A stretch of 5,494 nucleotides of DNA, taken from the NCBI GenBank assembly GCA_018267795.1, contig JAFDXS010000193.1, positions 1 through 5,494 on the forward strand, written 5' to 3'. The notes below the pieces were generated by a model that worked only from the letters and a program-made list of their open reading frames with translations, did not search any database and was not told the DNA's origin. Of the stretch, positions 4,776 through 5,494 are shown piece after piece; position 1 is the first letter of the stretch; every line of letters begins with the position of its first letter. The translations under genes and the position numbers were made by a program. The DNA comes from Bacteroidota bacterium (GTDB lineage Bacteria > Bacteroidota > Bacteroidia > Chitinophagales > Chitinophagaceae).

Positions 4776-5494
4776 TTAAAACAACAACCTATACACATCC
4801 TCAACTTTATTCACAGTTTTGATTTCTATTTTGTAATTCTTCTTATCTAAGCCTTTGGCGTTTGCTTTGGGGATAAAGATGGCATCCATGCCGAGTTTGT
4901 CGGCTTCGGCTATGCGCTGGTCGATGCGGTTGACAGCGCGTATTTCTCCGCTGAGTCCTATCTCGCCTACAAGACAAATATTGGACGGAAGAGCTTTGTC
5001 CTCATAAGAGGAAAGCAGGGAGCAAACTACTGCGAGCTCGATGGATGGGTCTTCTATCTTGAGGCCGCCGGCTATATTGACAAAGACATCTTTGGCACCG
5101 AAATGAAAACCACCGCGCTTCTCGAGTACTGCAAGCAGCAATTGCAAACGGCGAAGGTCAAGCCCACTGACGGTGCGCTGGGGTGTGCCATATACTGCCT
5201 GGGTAACCAATGCCTGCACCTCTATCATAAGCGGTCGTGAGGCCTCCATAGTTGCGGCAATGGCTACGCCACTCAATGGCTCGTCATGCTGGGACAATAA
5301 TATCTCTGAAGGATTGCTAACGGGGCGCATACCTTTTGTAACCATCTCATAAATTCCCAGCTCTGAAGTAGAGCCAAAACGATTTTTGAGCGTACGAAGA
5401 ATGCGATAAGCATAATGACGATCGCCCTCGAACTGCAATACGGTATCAACCATGTGCTCCAGCACTTTGGGCCCGGCAATAGAGCCTTCTTTAG
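4776..5494 (-). CDS. radA: DNA repair protein RadA (Sms), C-terminal half, cut by right edge
   Basis: The frame is open to the right edge, so the 5' end is missing; 238 full residues plus the stop are visible out of roughly 450 usual for RadA. The first visible residues, KEGSIAGPKVLEHMVDTVL, belong to the end of the RecA-like ATPase core, continuing into the family-specific KNRFG motif (complement of 5373-5387), which acts in DNA branch migration. The rest is the Lon-protease-like C-terminal domain, including VNIAGGLKIEDPS and LVGEIGLSGE (residues about 174-183 of the visible part) and ending YRLLF. This domain is not proteolytic in RadA and supports the hexameric ring. The missing part should carry the zinc finger and Walker A motif. 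RadA is a cytoplasmic DnaB-like helicase that extends recombination intermediates, and in Streptococcus it is required for transformation. A GTG at 5465-5463 is internal, not the start. Stop TAA at 4776-4778. Confidence 0.96.
   Translation of the reverse strand, partial: KEGSIAGPKVLEHMVDTVLQFEGDRHYAYRILRTLKNRFGSTSELGIYEMVTKGMRPVSNPSEILLSQHDEPLSGVAIAATMEASRPLMIEVQALVTQAVYGTPQRTVSGLDLRRLQLLLAVLEKRGGFHFGAKDVFVNIAGGLKIEDPSIELAVVCSLLSSYEDKALPSNICLVGEIGLSGEIRAVNRIDQRIAEADKLGMDAIFIPKANAKGLDKKNYKIEIKTVNKVEDVYRLLF

Noticed and set aside
5463..5465. GTG at 5465 as the start of radA
   Set aside because: The frame continues upstream into conserved RadA residues (KEGSIAGPK), so this GTG is an internal valine codon.

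Overview
The window looks like chromosomal DNA from a member of the Bacteroidota, most plausibly a Chitinophagaceae-like lineage. Three things point that way. No start codon has a convincing Shine-Dalgarno sequence. Two upstream regions carry boxes resembling the Bacteroidota sigma factor consensus (TTG, about 20 bp, TAnnTTTG). The gene set (FadL-type outer-membrane protein, short exported lipoprotein, exported TPR protein, orphan DHFR/RibD-fold reductase) is typical of that phylum. Assignment below phylum is inference from style only.

Layout from left to right. Positions 1-266 (minus) hold the N-terminus of a FadL/TodX-type outer-membrane transport protein, cut by the left edge. Positions 385-1080 (minus) encode a complete ComF-family phosphoribosyltransferase. 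Nine bases upstream of it, at 1090-1545 (minus), is a complete GH24 phage-type lysozyme, and the two probably form one transcript. An AT-rich divergent intergenic region follows, then a small two-helix membrane protein (1667-1954, plus). This converges within 7 bp on an orphan dihydrofolate-reductase-fold protein (1962-2489, minus), whose start is preceded by a perfect 14-bp palindrome. Positions 2490-2828 are non-coding, with several inverted repeats and, at the right end, a strong bidirectional terminator. Beyond it lie a small exported lipoprotein (2829-3254, minus), a divergently transcribed secreted protein with a WLGDW motif (3333-3848, plus), an exported TPR protein (3891-4727, minus) with a good promoter match, and the C-terminal half of the recombination ATPase RadA (4776-5494, minus, cut by the right edge).

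Most genes look like independent housekeeping or accessory units. Functional links that can be argued are lysozyme with ComF (tight spacing) and, more weakly, ComF with RadA, both of which act on incoming DNA during natural transformation in other bacteria. No CRISPR array, transposase, tRNA, rRNA or recognisable defence system is visible. I do not see strong evidence for a wholly new system. The best leads are the lysozyme-comF pair, the palindrome cluster upstream of the reductase gene, the folded non-coding stretch around 2625-2700, and an unusual CT-ATG start context shared by five of the six complete minus-strand starts.
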